Shown: in pieces, positions 6,384-13,482 of the stretch | Position numbering within the stretch: the first letter of the stretch is position 1 | Layout: each line of letters begins with the position of its first letter | From: a virus | Reading direction: 5' to 3' (one strand) | Virus record (IMG/VR): IMGVR_UViG_3300009093_000100 | Location: 1-31,107 of that record | DNA: 31,107 nt | Made by a program: the position numbers and the translations under genes | Notes under the pieces: model-generated | The model's database searches: none | What the model was told of the DNA's origin: nothing | The model's input: only the letters and a program-made list of their open reading frames with translations

Positions 6384-6485
6384 TTAGTTTCTGGTCCAGC
6401 GATACAACAGCGCACCGAGTATTAATACAACAACTACTCCGACCTTGATTGTGTGAACCATTTCAGCGAAGTCGATCGAGCTCAT
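6384..6485 (-). CDS. 33-residue single-span membrane peptide
   Basis: A short gene whose ATG (6483-6485) overlaps the stop of the upstream gene (ATGA) and has GGAG six bases ahead. The product is MSSIDFAEMVHTIK followed by a hydrophobic span (VGVVVVLILGALLYRW) and a short basic tail (TRN). This is the form of a bitopic phage membrane peptide with its N-terminus outside or in the cytoplasm. The ribosome-binding site, coupling and clean topology argue for a real gene despite its length. Function unknown. Confidence 0.55.
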   Translation of the reverse strand: MSSIDFAEMVHTIKVGVVVVLILGALLYRWTRN

Positions 6486-6697
6486 GCTTTGCTCCAATGG
6501 GTCCAGTCAATCGAATTGCGTTTGCGTACACGAGTAGCAAAGCGCTCAGCCACTGAGCGATTTATAAACTTATACTTGTGTACAAATCTACTTCCAGTGC
6601 GCTCGAAGAGCACACGCACTTGGTACCAAGTGCTAAGTAGATCATCACAAGTTACGATCTCCAAGTGAGCGCGATCCAATCTCGTGCGAACTTTCAT
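6482..6697 (-). CDS. Small basic protein, first gene of the early operon (71 aa)
   Basis: The ATG at 6695-6697 is preceded by GGAG eight bases upstream; an in-frame ATG at 6719-6721 is the less likely alternative. The 71-residue product is markedly basic (MKVRTRLDRAHLEIVTCDD at the start, FVHKYKFINRSVAERFATRV and RKRNSIDWTHW near the end) and has no membrane span. As the first gene after the divergent control region it is probably expressed at once after infection. It could be a nucleic-acid-binding protein, judging only from charge. Confidence 0.6.
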   Translation of the reverse strand: MKVRTRLDRAHLEIVTCDDLLSTWYQVRVLFERTGSRFVHKYKFINRSVAERFATRVRKRNSIDWTHWSKA

Positions 6698-6731
6698 CTG
6701 AGAACTCCGTGTTGAGAACACAGACTTCAGT

Positions 6732-6754
6732 CACTTCGCGCGAAGCGCGAAGTG
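6732..6754. other. Strong GC-rich hairpin in the early-operon leader
   Basis: The arms CACTTCGCGC and GCGCGAAGTG are perfect 10-bp complements around a GAA triloop. It lies about 35 bases upstream of the first early gene on the minus strand. No T-run follows on either strand, so it is not a standard intrinsic terminator; an mRNA-protecting 5' hairpin or a protein-binding site fits better. Confidence 0.6.
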
Positions 6755-6840
6755 GGGGTGGGGGTAGAGACTCCTTTTCGGGAAATCCGAAACCGAATCC
6801 GAAGTGGGGGGTGCTAAGGGCGAGGGGAGAGGGGGAGGGA
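6754..6840 (+). other. G-run cluster with a canonical G-quadruplex pattern
   Basis: The plus strand holds GGGGGTGGGGG (about 6754-6764). After a gap it holds four or more G-runs separated by loops of 1-6 bases (GGGGGG, TGCTAA, GGG, CGA, GGGG, AGA, GGGGG, A, GGG; about 6806-6840), which satisfies the usual G3+N1-7 rule. It sits between the divergent early and late operons. The complementary C-rich strand is the coding-sense strand for the early leader. A reading frame through this stretch exists on the minus strand but is low-complexity with a TTG start, and I reject it as a gene. Confidence 0.55.
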
Positions 6841-6890
6841 CCCATCGCCTGATTTGCGAAACTTCTTCGTACTTTGTACCCTGCACTTTG

Positions 6891-6932
6891 GTAGCCGTAG
6901 CTCAACGGCAGAGTGCTGACCTGTGAAGTCGG
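6891..6932 (+). other. 5' half of a tRNA-His-like gene (truncated)
   Basis: The order and lengths match a tRNA 5' half: 7-base acceptor strand (6891-6897), TA at positions 8-9, D-stem GCTC/GAGT around AACGGCA, base 26, then a 5-bp anticodon stem (CTGAC/GTCGG) with loop CTGTGAA. That loop contains T33 and the anticodon GTG for His. After 6932 there is no GTTCRA T-arm and no strand complementary to the acceptor. Instead come other inverted repeats (CCCAA/TTGGG and AATTGG GTA CCAATT). It therefore cannot fold as a normal tRNA and is a relic, a recombination junction or a tRNA mimic. Confidence 0.5.
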
Positions 6933-6982
6933 TTACCCCAAATGCTTTGCAATTGGGTACCAATTTGGTACGCTTTTGGCCC

Positions 6983-7231
6983 ATGGAGCTCAACCCCAAC
7001 CATTCCGTTACTCAGTCTGTGCACGATCAGTGGCATAAAATCTGCGCTCTCTTGCTGTTCCAGAGCGGTAAGGCCGACGTCACGATCGACGCGACCACGG
7101 TCGAGGCGTTTTGTAATTCAGATCTGTGTAACATCGTGCTTCGTGCTGACGAGCGTGGCTTGCATCTGAGTCTTGCGAGCACCTCCGAAGCTGCAGACTT
7201 GGCCCGCAAGGAGGGCGGTCTTCCGACCTGA
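6983..7231 (+). CDS. Small protein ahead of the terminase genes (82 aa)
   Basis: The ATG at 6983 gives MELNPNHSVTQSVHDQWHKI. An in-frame GTG at 6923 would make it 20 residues longer but would start inside the tRNA-like anticodon loop. Neither start has a clear ribosome-binding site, so translation may be near-leaderless. The product shows a helical first part, then VTIDATTVEAFCNSDLCNIV and LRADERGLHLSLASTSEAAD. It resembles small phage proteins of unknown role found before terminase genes. Its stop is in the same frame as the next gene, six bases ahead of that gene's ATG. Confidence 0.65.
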   Translation: MELNPNHSVTQSVHDQWHKICALLLFQSGKADVTIDATTVEAFCNSDLCNIVLRADERGLHLSLASTSEAADLARKEGGLPT

Positions 7232-7237
7232 TTTCCT

Positions 7238-7855
7238 ATGCGCGATCTCGAGACCGTGTTTAACAACTTGCAGGAACGCGGTGCGTATCAGAAAAAAATG
7301 ATGCGCAAGAAGAACTACACCGGCACTCGGCCCGTAGATCTGAACTCGAAGACCGACTCTCGTGCGTTTTTGACCGAGAAACAGCGTCAGTACGTTGTAA
7401 ATCGCGCCGAACACGGCATGACACAGTCCGCAGCTGCTCGTGCGGCGGGCTACAGCCTCAGTTCTCCGGCTGTGATCACTCAGCTAGAGACGAACCCCAA
7501 GATCCAGATGGCCATTGCGAAGAAGCGAGCCGAGTTCGCCAAGGTATCGCAGATGACCCGCCAGAAGGTGATCGATGGCTTCAGTGAAGCTATCGAGATG
7601 GCCAAAACCCAAGGTGATCCGATCGTGATGGTCGCCGGCTGGCGCGAAATCGGTAAGATGTGCGGGTTCTACGAGCCTGTGAAGACCAAACTTGAGGTCA
7701 CGATCAATGGCCAAATCGCGCTCGAAAAAATCCAAACCCTCTCCGACGCTGAGCTCCTTGCCCTCGCCGAAGAAGGCGGCAACGGTCTTCCGGCACTTGA
7801 AGGACAGCTCATCGCGTCTGAGGACTCAGATCGAGAAACAGGTCAAGAAGGATAA
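7238..7855 (+). CDS. terS: Terminase small subunit
   Basis: The 205-residue product has the typical order of a DNA-recognition terminase subunit. A basic N-terminus is followed by an HTH (FLTEKQRQYVVNRAEHGMT, then QSAAARAAGYS; about 45-73), then a helical oligomerisation part (about 85-150) with MVAGWREIGKMCGFYEPVKT and an acidic C-terminal tail (ALAEEGGNGLPALEG). It binds the phage packaging site and guides the large subunit. The ATG at 7238 has no nearby ribosome-binding site; an AAGGAGGG is 23 bases upstream, too far. The 3' end overlaps the large-subunit gene by 149 bases. Confidence 0.85.
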   Translation: MRDLETVFNNLQERGAYQKKMMRKKNYTGTRPVDLNSKTDSRAFLTEKQRQYVVNRAEHGMTQSAAARAAGYSLSSPAVITQLETNPKIQMAIAKKRAEFAKVSQMTRQKVIDGFSEAIEMAKTQGDPIVMVAGWREIGKMCGFYEPVKTKLEVTINGQIALEKIQTLSDAELLALAEEGGNGLPALEGQLIASEDSDRETGQEG

Positions 7856-9527
7856 GCGCGAGCAGGGCCAGCGCAGTGTTCTTGCCCGGAACGCACCCAA
7901 GAATCAGCCCCCGCCGGCTCCGCCCCCAGCTCCAAAACCCCTAACCCCCAGTCTCTACTCCCAGCAGGTGCTCGCGCGCAGGGTGCTCGCGCGCCGCCGG
8001 CTCTTGCAGTTCGTGAAACTGACGTTCCCCAAGTACCTAGCCGGCTGGGTGCATGAGGATATCTGCGAGCGCTTGGAGAAGTTCTCTCAGGACGTAGCTG
8101 CGGGGAAATCCCCGCGGTTGATGCTCCTGCTCCCGCCGCGGCACGGCAAGAGCGAGCTGGCCAGTATCCGCTTCCCAGCGTGGCACTTGGGACATAACCC
8201 CAGTCACGAGATTGTGAACGTCGGGTATAACTTGGACTTGCCCATGAAATTTTCGCGGCGTGTCCGCGAACTCATGCGCGATAAGCACTATCAAGCCATT
8301 TTTCCGGACACTCAGCTCGATCCTGATAGCCAAGCGGTCGGTGAGTGGTCGACGACGCGTGCCGGCGGGTTCTTGGCCGCTGGCGTCGGCGGCGGTATCA
8401 CTGGCAAAGGCGCGCACGTGCTGATCATCGACGACCCGATCAAGAATCAGGAAGAAGCCGATAGCGCCGACATTCGCGACAAGCTCTGGGATTGGTACCA
8501 GTCCACGGCGTACACACGCTTGGCCCCCGGCGGCGGGGTACTGGTTATTCAGACTTGGTGGAACGACGACGACCTCGCCGGCCGGCTGCAGGCTGCCATG
8601 CGCGCGGGCCCGGGCGACGATGGTTATGCTGCTGACGACTTTGACTTGATCAAGTACCCGGCCCTCAGCGACGAGTGGGAGTACAAGGAGCCCAGCACCG
8701 GGCGCGTGATCCGCGAGAAAGAAGAGTGGGTGCCTATCGAGGGGGAAGAGCCTGAAAGGGTCTTGCTTCGCCCGCCCGACACTTGCCTGCACGAAGCCCG
8801 CTACCCGACCGAGGCCCTCAAGCGGATTCGGGCCAATATGGATGCGCGCATCTGGAGCGCGCTGTTCCAGCAGAATCCCGTGCCCGACACCGGCATGTAC
8901 TTCAAGCGGGAGTACTTTCATAAGGCTCCGCCCAGCATGCCTGCCGCCGGGGCCCGGATTTTCACTGCTTGGGACTTCGCCATTGGCGAGAAGCAGACCA
9001 ACGACTGGACCGTAGGGGCTACGATTTATCAGGATGAGCACGATAACGTGTACGTGCTGGATATCCATCGCATGCGCGGCGGCACGTTCGAGATCATCGA
9101 GGCCATGCTCAATGTCGCAGCGCGCTGGAATGTGCAGCTGATGGGGGTCGAAGATTCGCAGATATGGCGGGCGCTCAAGCCCGTGCTGGACAAGCGCATG
9201 GTGGAGCGCCAGCAGTATGTGGCGTACGAGCCGCTCCAGCCCCTGACCGACAAGCAGGTGCGCGCCCGGCCCTTGCAGGGCCGCATGATGCAGGGGAAGC
9301 TCTGGTTCCCGGACGGAGCGCCTTGGTACGATCAGGCGCAGCAGGAGATGCTGCGGTTCCCAGCCGGCGTGCACGACGACGTGGTCGATGCGCTCGCATG
9401 GGCCGCGCACATGGTCGTGAAGCGCCCGCCCCCTCGTGCTGCGAGTACGAGCGCAAACTTACCCTCTTGGCGCGACAAGCTGGAAAGTGATATCGTCCGC
9501 GGAATTGGGACCCACATGGCCGCTTAA
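7707..9527 (+). CDS. terL: Terminase large subunit (packaging ATPase/nuclease)
   Basis: This protein of about 606 residues pumps DNA into the prohead and cuts the concatemer. In numbering from the ATG at 7707, the ATPase has a Walker A LPPRHGKSE (about 142-150) and Walker B VLIIDDP (238-244). The C-terminal nuclease has FTAWDFAIGEKQTNDWTV with Asp423, then GVEDSQ (481-486) and HDDVVDALAW (556-565) with the remaining acidic metal ligands. The chosen start has GAGG about nine bases ahead but lies deep in the small-subunit gene. No ATG, GTG or TTG occurs in frame after that until 7968, which would remove a basic, Pro-rich N-terminal tail (about residues 55-80, PPPAPPPAP). A TTG at 7692 is also open. 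Function is sure, the start less so. Confidence 0.95.
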   Translation: MAKSRSKKSKPSPTLSSLPSPKKAATVFRHLKDSSSRLRTQIEKQVKKDKREQGQRSVLARNAPKNQPPPAPPPAPKPLTPSLYSQQVLARRVLARRRLLQFVKLTFPKYLAGWVHEDICERLEKFSQDVAAGKSPRLMLLLPPRHGKSELASIRFPAWHLGHNPSHEIVNVGYNLDLPMKFSRRVRELMRDKHYQAIFPDTQLDPDSQAVGEWSTTRAGGFLAAGVGGGITGKGAHVLIIDDPIKNQEEADSADIRDKLWDWYQSTAYTRLAPGGGVLVIQTWWNDDDLAGRLQAAMRAGPGDDGYAADDFDLIKYPALSDEWEYKEPSTGRVIREKEEWVPIEGEEPERVLLRPPDTCLHEARYPTEALKRIRANMDARIWSALFQQNPVPDTGMYFKREYFHKAPPSMPAAGARIFTAWDFAIGEKQTNDWTVGATIYQDEHDNVYVLDIHRMRGGTFEIIEAMLNVAARWNVQLMGVEDSQIWRALKPVLDKRMVERQQYVAYEPLQPLTDKQVRARPLQGRMMQGKLWFPDGAPWYDQAQQEMLRFPAGVHDDVVDALAWAAHMVVKRPPPRAASTSANLPSWRDKLESDIVRGIGTHMAA

Positions 9528-9529
9528 CT

Positions 9530-11713
9530 ATGCCCGTCAATACTTCGATTGCTACGGACGTCTGGCTGCGGTACGCGTGGTTACGCGACAACGGCCATCT
9601 GGCCTATGTCAAGAAAGCCACCCAGTGCGATGATTTCTTTGTCGGCATGCAGTGGGATCCGCACGATCTGGCTCTTTTGAAAAGCCAGCGCCGGCCGGCT
9701 CTGACGATCAACAAGATCATCAGTACTGTGTCCAACGTGCTGGGCGAGCAGATCTACCAGCGCACGGACACGGCGTTTAGGCCCCGTAACGAGGGGGCGA
9801 CGGAAGATATCGCCAGCGCGCTGACCAAGGTCTACATGCAGATTTCGGACAACAACCAGCTCTCGTGGCTGCGCTCCGATGTGTTTTGCGACGGCATCAT
9901 TACTTCACGCGGTTTTTTCGACGCCCGGCTGGACTTTACCGACTCGCTCCGCGGCGAAGTCCGTATCACTCAGCTGAATCCCAAAAACGTGCTCGTTGAT
10001 GCAGACGCAGATGAGTACGACCCGGACAAATGGGGGGACGTGATCGTCACGAAGTGGATGTCTCCGGACCAGATTGAGCTCCTCTACTCGAAGGCCGACG
10101 CAGACCTTCTGCGCTCCCGGACCGACAGCTACTTCCCCTATGGATACGACTCGATTGATCGTGATCGTGACCGGTTTGGCTTCCCCCGGGCGATGCAGGT
10201 ACTGGGGAGTGAGAACGAGCGGAACATCTCCCGCAACATTCGGGTGATCGAACGTCAGTGGCGGAAGCTCGATCGCGTGTTGCATTTTGTCGATGTGCGC
10301 ACGGGCGACATGCGCGAGGTGCCGAAGGATTGGGACGACGTTCGTATCGCCCAGTATCTGCAGGCTAACCCGGATATCACGACAACGAAGAAGCTGATCC
10401 ACCGGATCCGCTGGACCGTCATCGCTGACAACGTGGTCCTTCACGACGACTGGTCCCCGTACAAGCACTTTACGGTGGTGCCGTACTTTCCGTACTTCCG
10501 CCGCGGTCGGACGATTGGGCTGGTGGAGAATCTTCTTGGCCCGCAGGAGCTTCTCAACAAGGTTTCGTCCCAAGAGCTTCATGTGGTCAATACTACCGCC
10601 AATTCGGGGTGGATGATCAAGCGCAACGCGCTGACGAATATGAGCATCGCCGAGCTCGAGCAGCGCGGAGCCCAGAGTGGCTTGGTGCTTGAACTCGACG
10701 AGCTGACGAATGCGGAGAAGATTTCCCCGAACCAGACTCCGTCGGGGTTGGATCGCATCAGCTTCAAGGCTGAGGATCACATCAAGAGCATCTCGGGTGT
10801 TTCTGACTACATGCAAGGCTTCGCGCGCGAGGACGTGGCGGCTAAAAGCGTGAGCGCGAATAAGCAGTCGGGCCAAGCGAATCTGGCCAAGGTCATGGAC
10901 AACATGAACCGGACCGACTACATGCTGGCTCGGAACATTCTGGACATGGTGCAGGATTTCTACACCGAGCCGCGGCTGATGCACATCACCACGGACCGGT
11001 TGATGAATACCACTCAACAGCTGCAGCTGAATCAGCCTACGCCCGAAGGGCAGATTCTCAACGACCTGACCCTTGGCGAATACGCCGTAGTGATCACCAC
11101 CCAGCCCGAACGCGATACGTTCGAGGACTCGCAGTTCGATCAGGCTGTCTCGCTGCGCAAGGACATCGGCGTGCAGCTGCCGGATTCGGTGATCATCCAA
11201 GCCAGCAAGCTCAAGGACAAGGCGAAGATCCTCCAGCAGATGCAGGAAGCCGCGAACTCGCCCGAACAGCAGCAGGCGGTGCAGCTGAACCTGCGCAAGC
11301 AGCAGGCTGAAGTCGGGAAGCTCGAGGCCGAGGCTCAGCAGAAAGGTACCGACGCGCAGCTCAAGCACGCCAAGGCACAGAAAGAGATGGTGCTCGCGCA
11401 TCGCGAGACCCAGACCGTGATGAATGGCGGGGTTGATCCGTCTCAGCCGCCGGCGCCGATGCCCGAAGATCCTATGGCCAAGCTGCAGGCCGAGATGGAC
11501 TTCAAGCATGCGCAGCTGGAGCAAGAGATGGCTCTCAAGCGCGAGCAGATGGAGCGCGAGTTCGCGCTCAAGAAAGAGCTCGCCGACCGCGAGTTTGCGT
11601 TGAAGAAACAGGACGCCGAGAGCCAGCGCATGGCTCAACGGGTCCAGCAAGTACATTCGAGCGCCTTGCAGCGTAAGAAGACCAAACCACAACCGGAGAG
11701 TGCACATGGCTGA
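9530..11713 (+). CDS. Portal protein, P22 gp1-like
   Basis: At 727 residues and directly after the large terminase this is the dodecameric portal through which DNA enters and leaves the head. Features of P22-type portals are visible: an N-terminal helical part ending LLKSQRRPALTINKIISTVSNVLG, the LNPKNVLVDADADEYDPDKW block (about 150-170), a wing region and a stem region with AEDHIKSISGVSDYMQGF near 416-433. The last 170 residues are a long Gln/Glu/Lys/Ala coiled coil, including an 11-residue duplication (EREFALKKELA, DREFALKKQDA), like the barrel helices of P22. The ATG follows the terminase stop by two bases; no strong ribosome-binding site is seen, so coupling is likely. The end overlaps the scaffold gene by eight bases. 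Confidence 0.92.
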   Translation: MPVNTSIATDVWLRYAWLRDNGHLAYVKKATQCDDFFVGMQWDPHDLALLKSQRRPALTINKIISTVSNVLGEQIYQRTDTAFRPRNEGATEDIASALTKVYMQISDNNQLSWLRSDVFCDGIITSRGFFDARLDFTDSLRGEVRITQLNPKNVLVDADADEYDPDKWGDVIVTKWMSPDQIELLYSKADADLLRSRTDSYFPYGYDSIDRDRDRFGFPRAMQVLGSENERNISRNIRVIERQWRKLDRVLHFVDVRTGDMREVPKDWDDVRIAQYLQANPDITTTKKLIHRIRWTVIADNVVLHDDWSPYKHFTVVPYFPYFRRGRTIGLVENLLGPQELLNKVSSQELHVVNTTANSGWMIKRNALTNMSIAELEQRGAQSGLVLELDELTNAEKISPNQTPSGLDRISFKAEDHIKSISGVSDYMQGFAREDVAAKSVSANKQSGQANLAKVMDNMNRTDYMLARNILDMVQDFYTEPRLMHITTDRLMNTTQQLQLNQPTPEGQILNDLTLGEYAVVITTQPERDTFEDSQFDQAVSLRKDIGVQLPDSVIIQASKLKDKAKILQQMQEAANSPEQQQAVQLNLRKQQAEVGKLEAEAQQKGTDAQLKHAKAQKEMVLAHRETQTVMNGGVDPSQPPAPMPEDPMAKLQAEMDFKHAQLEQEMALKREQMEREFALKKELADREFALKKQDAESQRMAQRVQQVHSSALQRKKTKPQPESAHG

Positions 11714-12656
11714 TACAGCCGTAGTAGATCGTGGGGATACTCACGTCGCAACCGACGATAACAAAGTAGGTGACAAGAAAGTCCCGGCGGGCGACGTCAC
11801 CGATACGGAGGCGGATACCGCAAAGACCGACGCCGGCGATAGCTTGGATGACGAGGGGCTCGAGACCGAGGAGGAGCGCGTAGCGCGCGAAGCTACGGAG
11901 AAGACGGAAGCCGAAAAGAAGCGCATTCGGATCCCGAAGGCTCGCTTCGACGAGGCCATGAACAAGGCTCGTCAGCGCGAAGAAGCCCTCCAGAAACAGC
12001 TCGAAGCGCTTCAAAACCAGCAAGCCGGCTCGGTGCAGCAGGGCGATATCGCTCGGGCGAAGCAGTACTTGGAGAGTCTGCAGAACAAGTACGAGGATCT
12101 GGTGCTGGACGGCAAGAAAGAAGACGCCCGTACTGTGCGCCGGCAGATCGACAACCTGCGCGAGCAGCTCACCGAACTCAATGCCTCGTACAAGGCCGAT
12201 TTGGCCCGCCGCGCGGCGGTCGAAGAGCTGCGCTACGACACCGCGCTGGCCGAGATGGAGCGCACGTACCCAGTGCTGAACCCCGATTCCGACCAGTTCG
12301 ATGAGAGCAAGACCGACGAGATCAGCACTTTGCTCGAAGCGTTCGCTGCGAAAGGGGTTCCGCGCTCGCAGGCGCTCCGGAAGGCCGTCAAGTACGTGGT
12401 CGGAGCGCCCCCCGCCGGCGCGGCGGACGACAAAGGCGCTGATCTGGCGCTCAAGCGCGCCGAAGAGGCGCGCCGCAAGGCTGCCGCAGCGTCGAAACAG
12501 CAGCCGTCGAACACCGGCGGCGTCGGAGTCGATTCCGACAAACGTGGTGCTGGGGCCGACAAAGCTGGCGGCGTGGACGTGCTGCGCCTGAACCAGAACA
12601 GCTTCGCGAAACTGGACGAGGACACGAAGGCTCGCTTGCGTGGTGACGAGGTATGA
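11706..12656 (+). CDS. Scaffolding protein (316 aa)
   Basis: It lies between portal and major capsid genes and has the make-up of phage scaffolds: very acidic N-terminus (MADTAVVDRGDTHVATDDNK), then a long charged helical/coiled-coil centre (EEERVAREATEKTEAEKKR to about residue 170). A second helical part and a Lys/Arg-containing C-terminus (NSFAKLDEDTKARLRGDEV) of the kind that binds coat protein follow. The ATG at 11706 has GGAG eight bases upstream and overlaps the portal stop; an earlier ATG (11700) lacks this spacing. The stop overlaps the next gene (ATGA). Confidence 0.82.
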   Translation: MADTAVVDRGDTHVATDDNKVGDKKVPAGDVTDTEADTAKTDAGDSLDDEGLETEEERVAREATEKTEAEKKRIRIPKARFDEAMNKARQREEALQKQLEALQNQQAGSVQQGDIARAKQYLESLQNKYEDLVLDGKKEDARTVRRQIDNLREQLTELNASYKADLARRAAVEELRYDTALAEMERTYPVLNPDSDQFDESKTDEISTLLEAFAAKGVPRSQALRKAVKYVVGAPPAGAADDKGADLALKRAEEARRKAAAASKQQPSNTGGVGVDSDKRGAGADKAGGVDVLRLNQNSFAKLDEDTKARLRGDEV

Positions 12657-12931
12657 GGTTCTTCCATCGTCGCAGTAGCTTCGACGACGCGATGATGCCC
12701 GATCGGGGGCTGTTTTTGTTCCCCGGCGGGTTTCACTTGGTGCTTGGGTTCACGGGCAGGAAGCTCCGCGGCTTTATGCTCGACTACGACCGGGTGTACG
12801 TAAGCGCTAAACCATTGTTTTGGATGCGCTGGTCGGTGTACCGGTGGCGTTCTTGGTTCGCTCGGGGGGTGTCTCCTTCTCCCGGCACCGAATCTGCTCG
12901 AGTGCTTGCGCCCCGTCGAGAGTTGATATAA
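12653..12931 (+). CDS. Small basic, tryptophan-rich protein (92 aa)
   Basis: The ATG overlaps the scaffold stop (ATGA) and has ACGAGG just upstream. The product is basic and aromatic (MRFFHRRSSFDDAMMPDRG, then KPLFWMRWSVYRWRSWF), with a Gly/Phe-rich part near 20-45 (LFLFPGGFHLVLGFTGRKLRG). Its last codons run into the extended -10 and palindrome at 12920-12940, so its 3' end is also regulatory DNA. No family was recognised; the C-terminal third looks less constrained and the gene is less certain than its neighbours. Confidence 0.5.
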   Translation: MRFFHRRSSFDDAMMPDRGLFLFPGGFHLVLGFTGRKLRGFMLDYDRVYVSAKPLFWMRWSVYRWRSWFARGVSPSPGTESARVLAPRRELI

Positions 12932-12957
12932 TATCAACTCCCCCAACACGGGAGTTG
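12920..12957 (+). promoter_or_regulatory. Extended -10 promoter inside a palindrome, followed by an SD-hiding hairpin
   Basis: The sequence TGATATAAT (12924-12932) is a perfect extended -10 element. It is embedded in a 21-bp palindrome (GAGTTGATAT and ATATCAACTC around one A; 12920-12940) that could be an operator. A second hairpin, CAACTCCC and GGGAGTTG around a 7-base loop (12935-12957), shares the CAACTC arm with the first, so the two cannot form together. The right arm of the second hairpin contains the GGAG of the gene starting at 12965. A -35 element is poor (TTGCGC at an off-distance), as allowed with an extended -10. Confidence 0.55.
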
Positions 12958-12964
12958 AACCCCT

Positions 12965-13192
12965 ATGGACTTCGAAACTTTCCTCAAAACTCTATCCGAC
13001 GGCCCAGTTACTCTCGAGCTGGCCGTCGGCACCGACGGGCACGTCGAGCTGCAGATGAACTCGCGCCGGTATAGGATCGTGAGCAATACGGCCACGCCGA
13101 TCCCAGCTCTTGCGGACTCGTCCAAGCCCCCGCCGCGGATTCTCGGCGTTGCCGGGTTCCACACCACCAAGATGATGGGAGATCGCTCTTGA
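12965..13192 (+). CDS. Small hypothetical protein (75 aa)
   Basis: The ATG has GGGAG ten bases upstream, which is inside the hairpin at 12935-12957. The product has a helical start (MDFETFLKTLSDGP), a strand-rich centre (VTLELAVGTDGHVELQMNSR) and a Pro-rich stretch (SSKPPPRILGVAG). Its stop overlaps the TTG start of the next gene. It lies in a run of four small genes between scaffold and capsid and may be a minor virion or assembly factor. Function unknown. Confidence 0.6.
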   Translation: MDFETFLKTLSDGPVTLELAVGTDGHVELQMNSRRYRIVSNTATPIPALADSSKPPPRILGVAGFHTTKMMGDRS

Positions 13193-13482
13193 GCACTGTC
13201 GAGTTTGTGCTCTGGCTCGCCGGCGCAGTTGATCTGGTCGGCGACGAGCCGCCCACGCCGGCCCAATGGGCCCAGATTCGGGCCAAGGCGACGGAGGTGG
13301 TCGGCAAGCTTGCAGCTGACAAGCTCTTGGAGCGCGCGGCGAAAGTGGAGCAGGAGCAGATGTACACCGCCCCTTTTGCGGAATATAAGGCCCGAGTCGA
13401 GGGGTACTGGGCTCAACTGGCTCAAGCGGCTGTTAAACCCGCTGACTGGAACGATCTACTTATTAAGGCGCACGCGAAATGA
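13189..13482 (+). CDS. Small hypothetical protein with TTG start (97 aa)
   Basis: The start is the TTG at 13189-13191, which overlaps the preceding TGA (TTGA) and has GGGAG seven bases ahead. The product begins STVEFVLWLAGAVDLVGDEP, a hydrophobic helix, then PTPAQWAQIRAKATEVVGKL and a helical Ala/Glu/Lys-rich body (DKLLERAAKVEQEQMY, EYKARVEGYWAQLAQAAV). It is almost wholly alpha-helical. Its stop overlaps the next ATG (ATGA). I do not recognise it. Confidence 0.65.
   Translation: MSTVEFVLWLAGAVDLVGDEPPTPAQWAQIRAKATEVVGKLAADKLLERAAKVEQEQMYTAPFAEYKARVEGYWAQLAQAAVKPADWNDLLIKAHAK

Noticed and set aside
6851-6890. Possible plus-strand promoter TTGCGA-17-TACCCT just before the tRNA-like half
   Set aside because: Only 4/6 and 3/6 matches; too weak to list as a feature, although position would suit a late promoter.
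6645-6905. Minus-strand 86-codon frame through the G-rich region
   Set aside because: TTG start without ribosome-binding site, Pro/Ser/Phe/Gly low complexity, and it overlaps the first early gene.
6983-7855. Fusion or stop-codon read-through of the 82-residue gene into the terminase small subunit (same frame, one TGA between)
   Set aside because: The small subunit has its own ATG six bases after the stop, and a shared frame occurs by chance one time in three.
8037-9410. Long open frame (457 codons) on the minus strand inside the terminase large-subunit gene
   Set aside because: It is opposite a certain gene in a GC-rich coding region, has no ribosome-binding site or family motif, and is explained by codon bias of the real gene.
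9905-11707. 600-codon minus-strand frame opposite the portal gene
   Set aside because: Leucine/histidine-rich, low-complexity translation mirroring the portal coiled coil; no plausible start signal.
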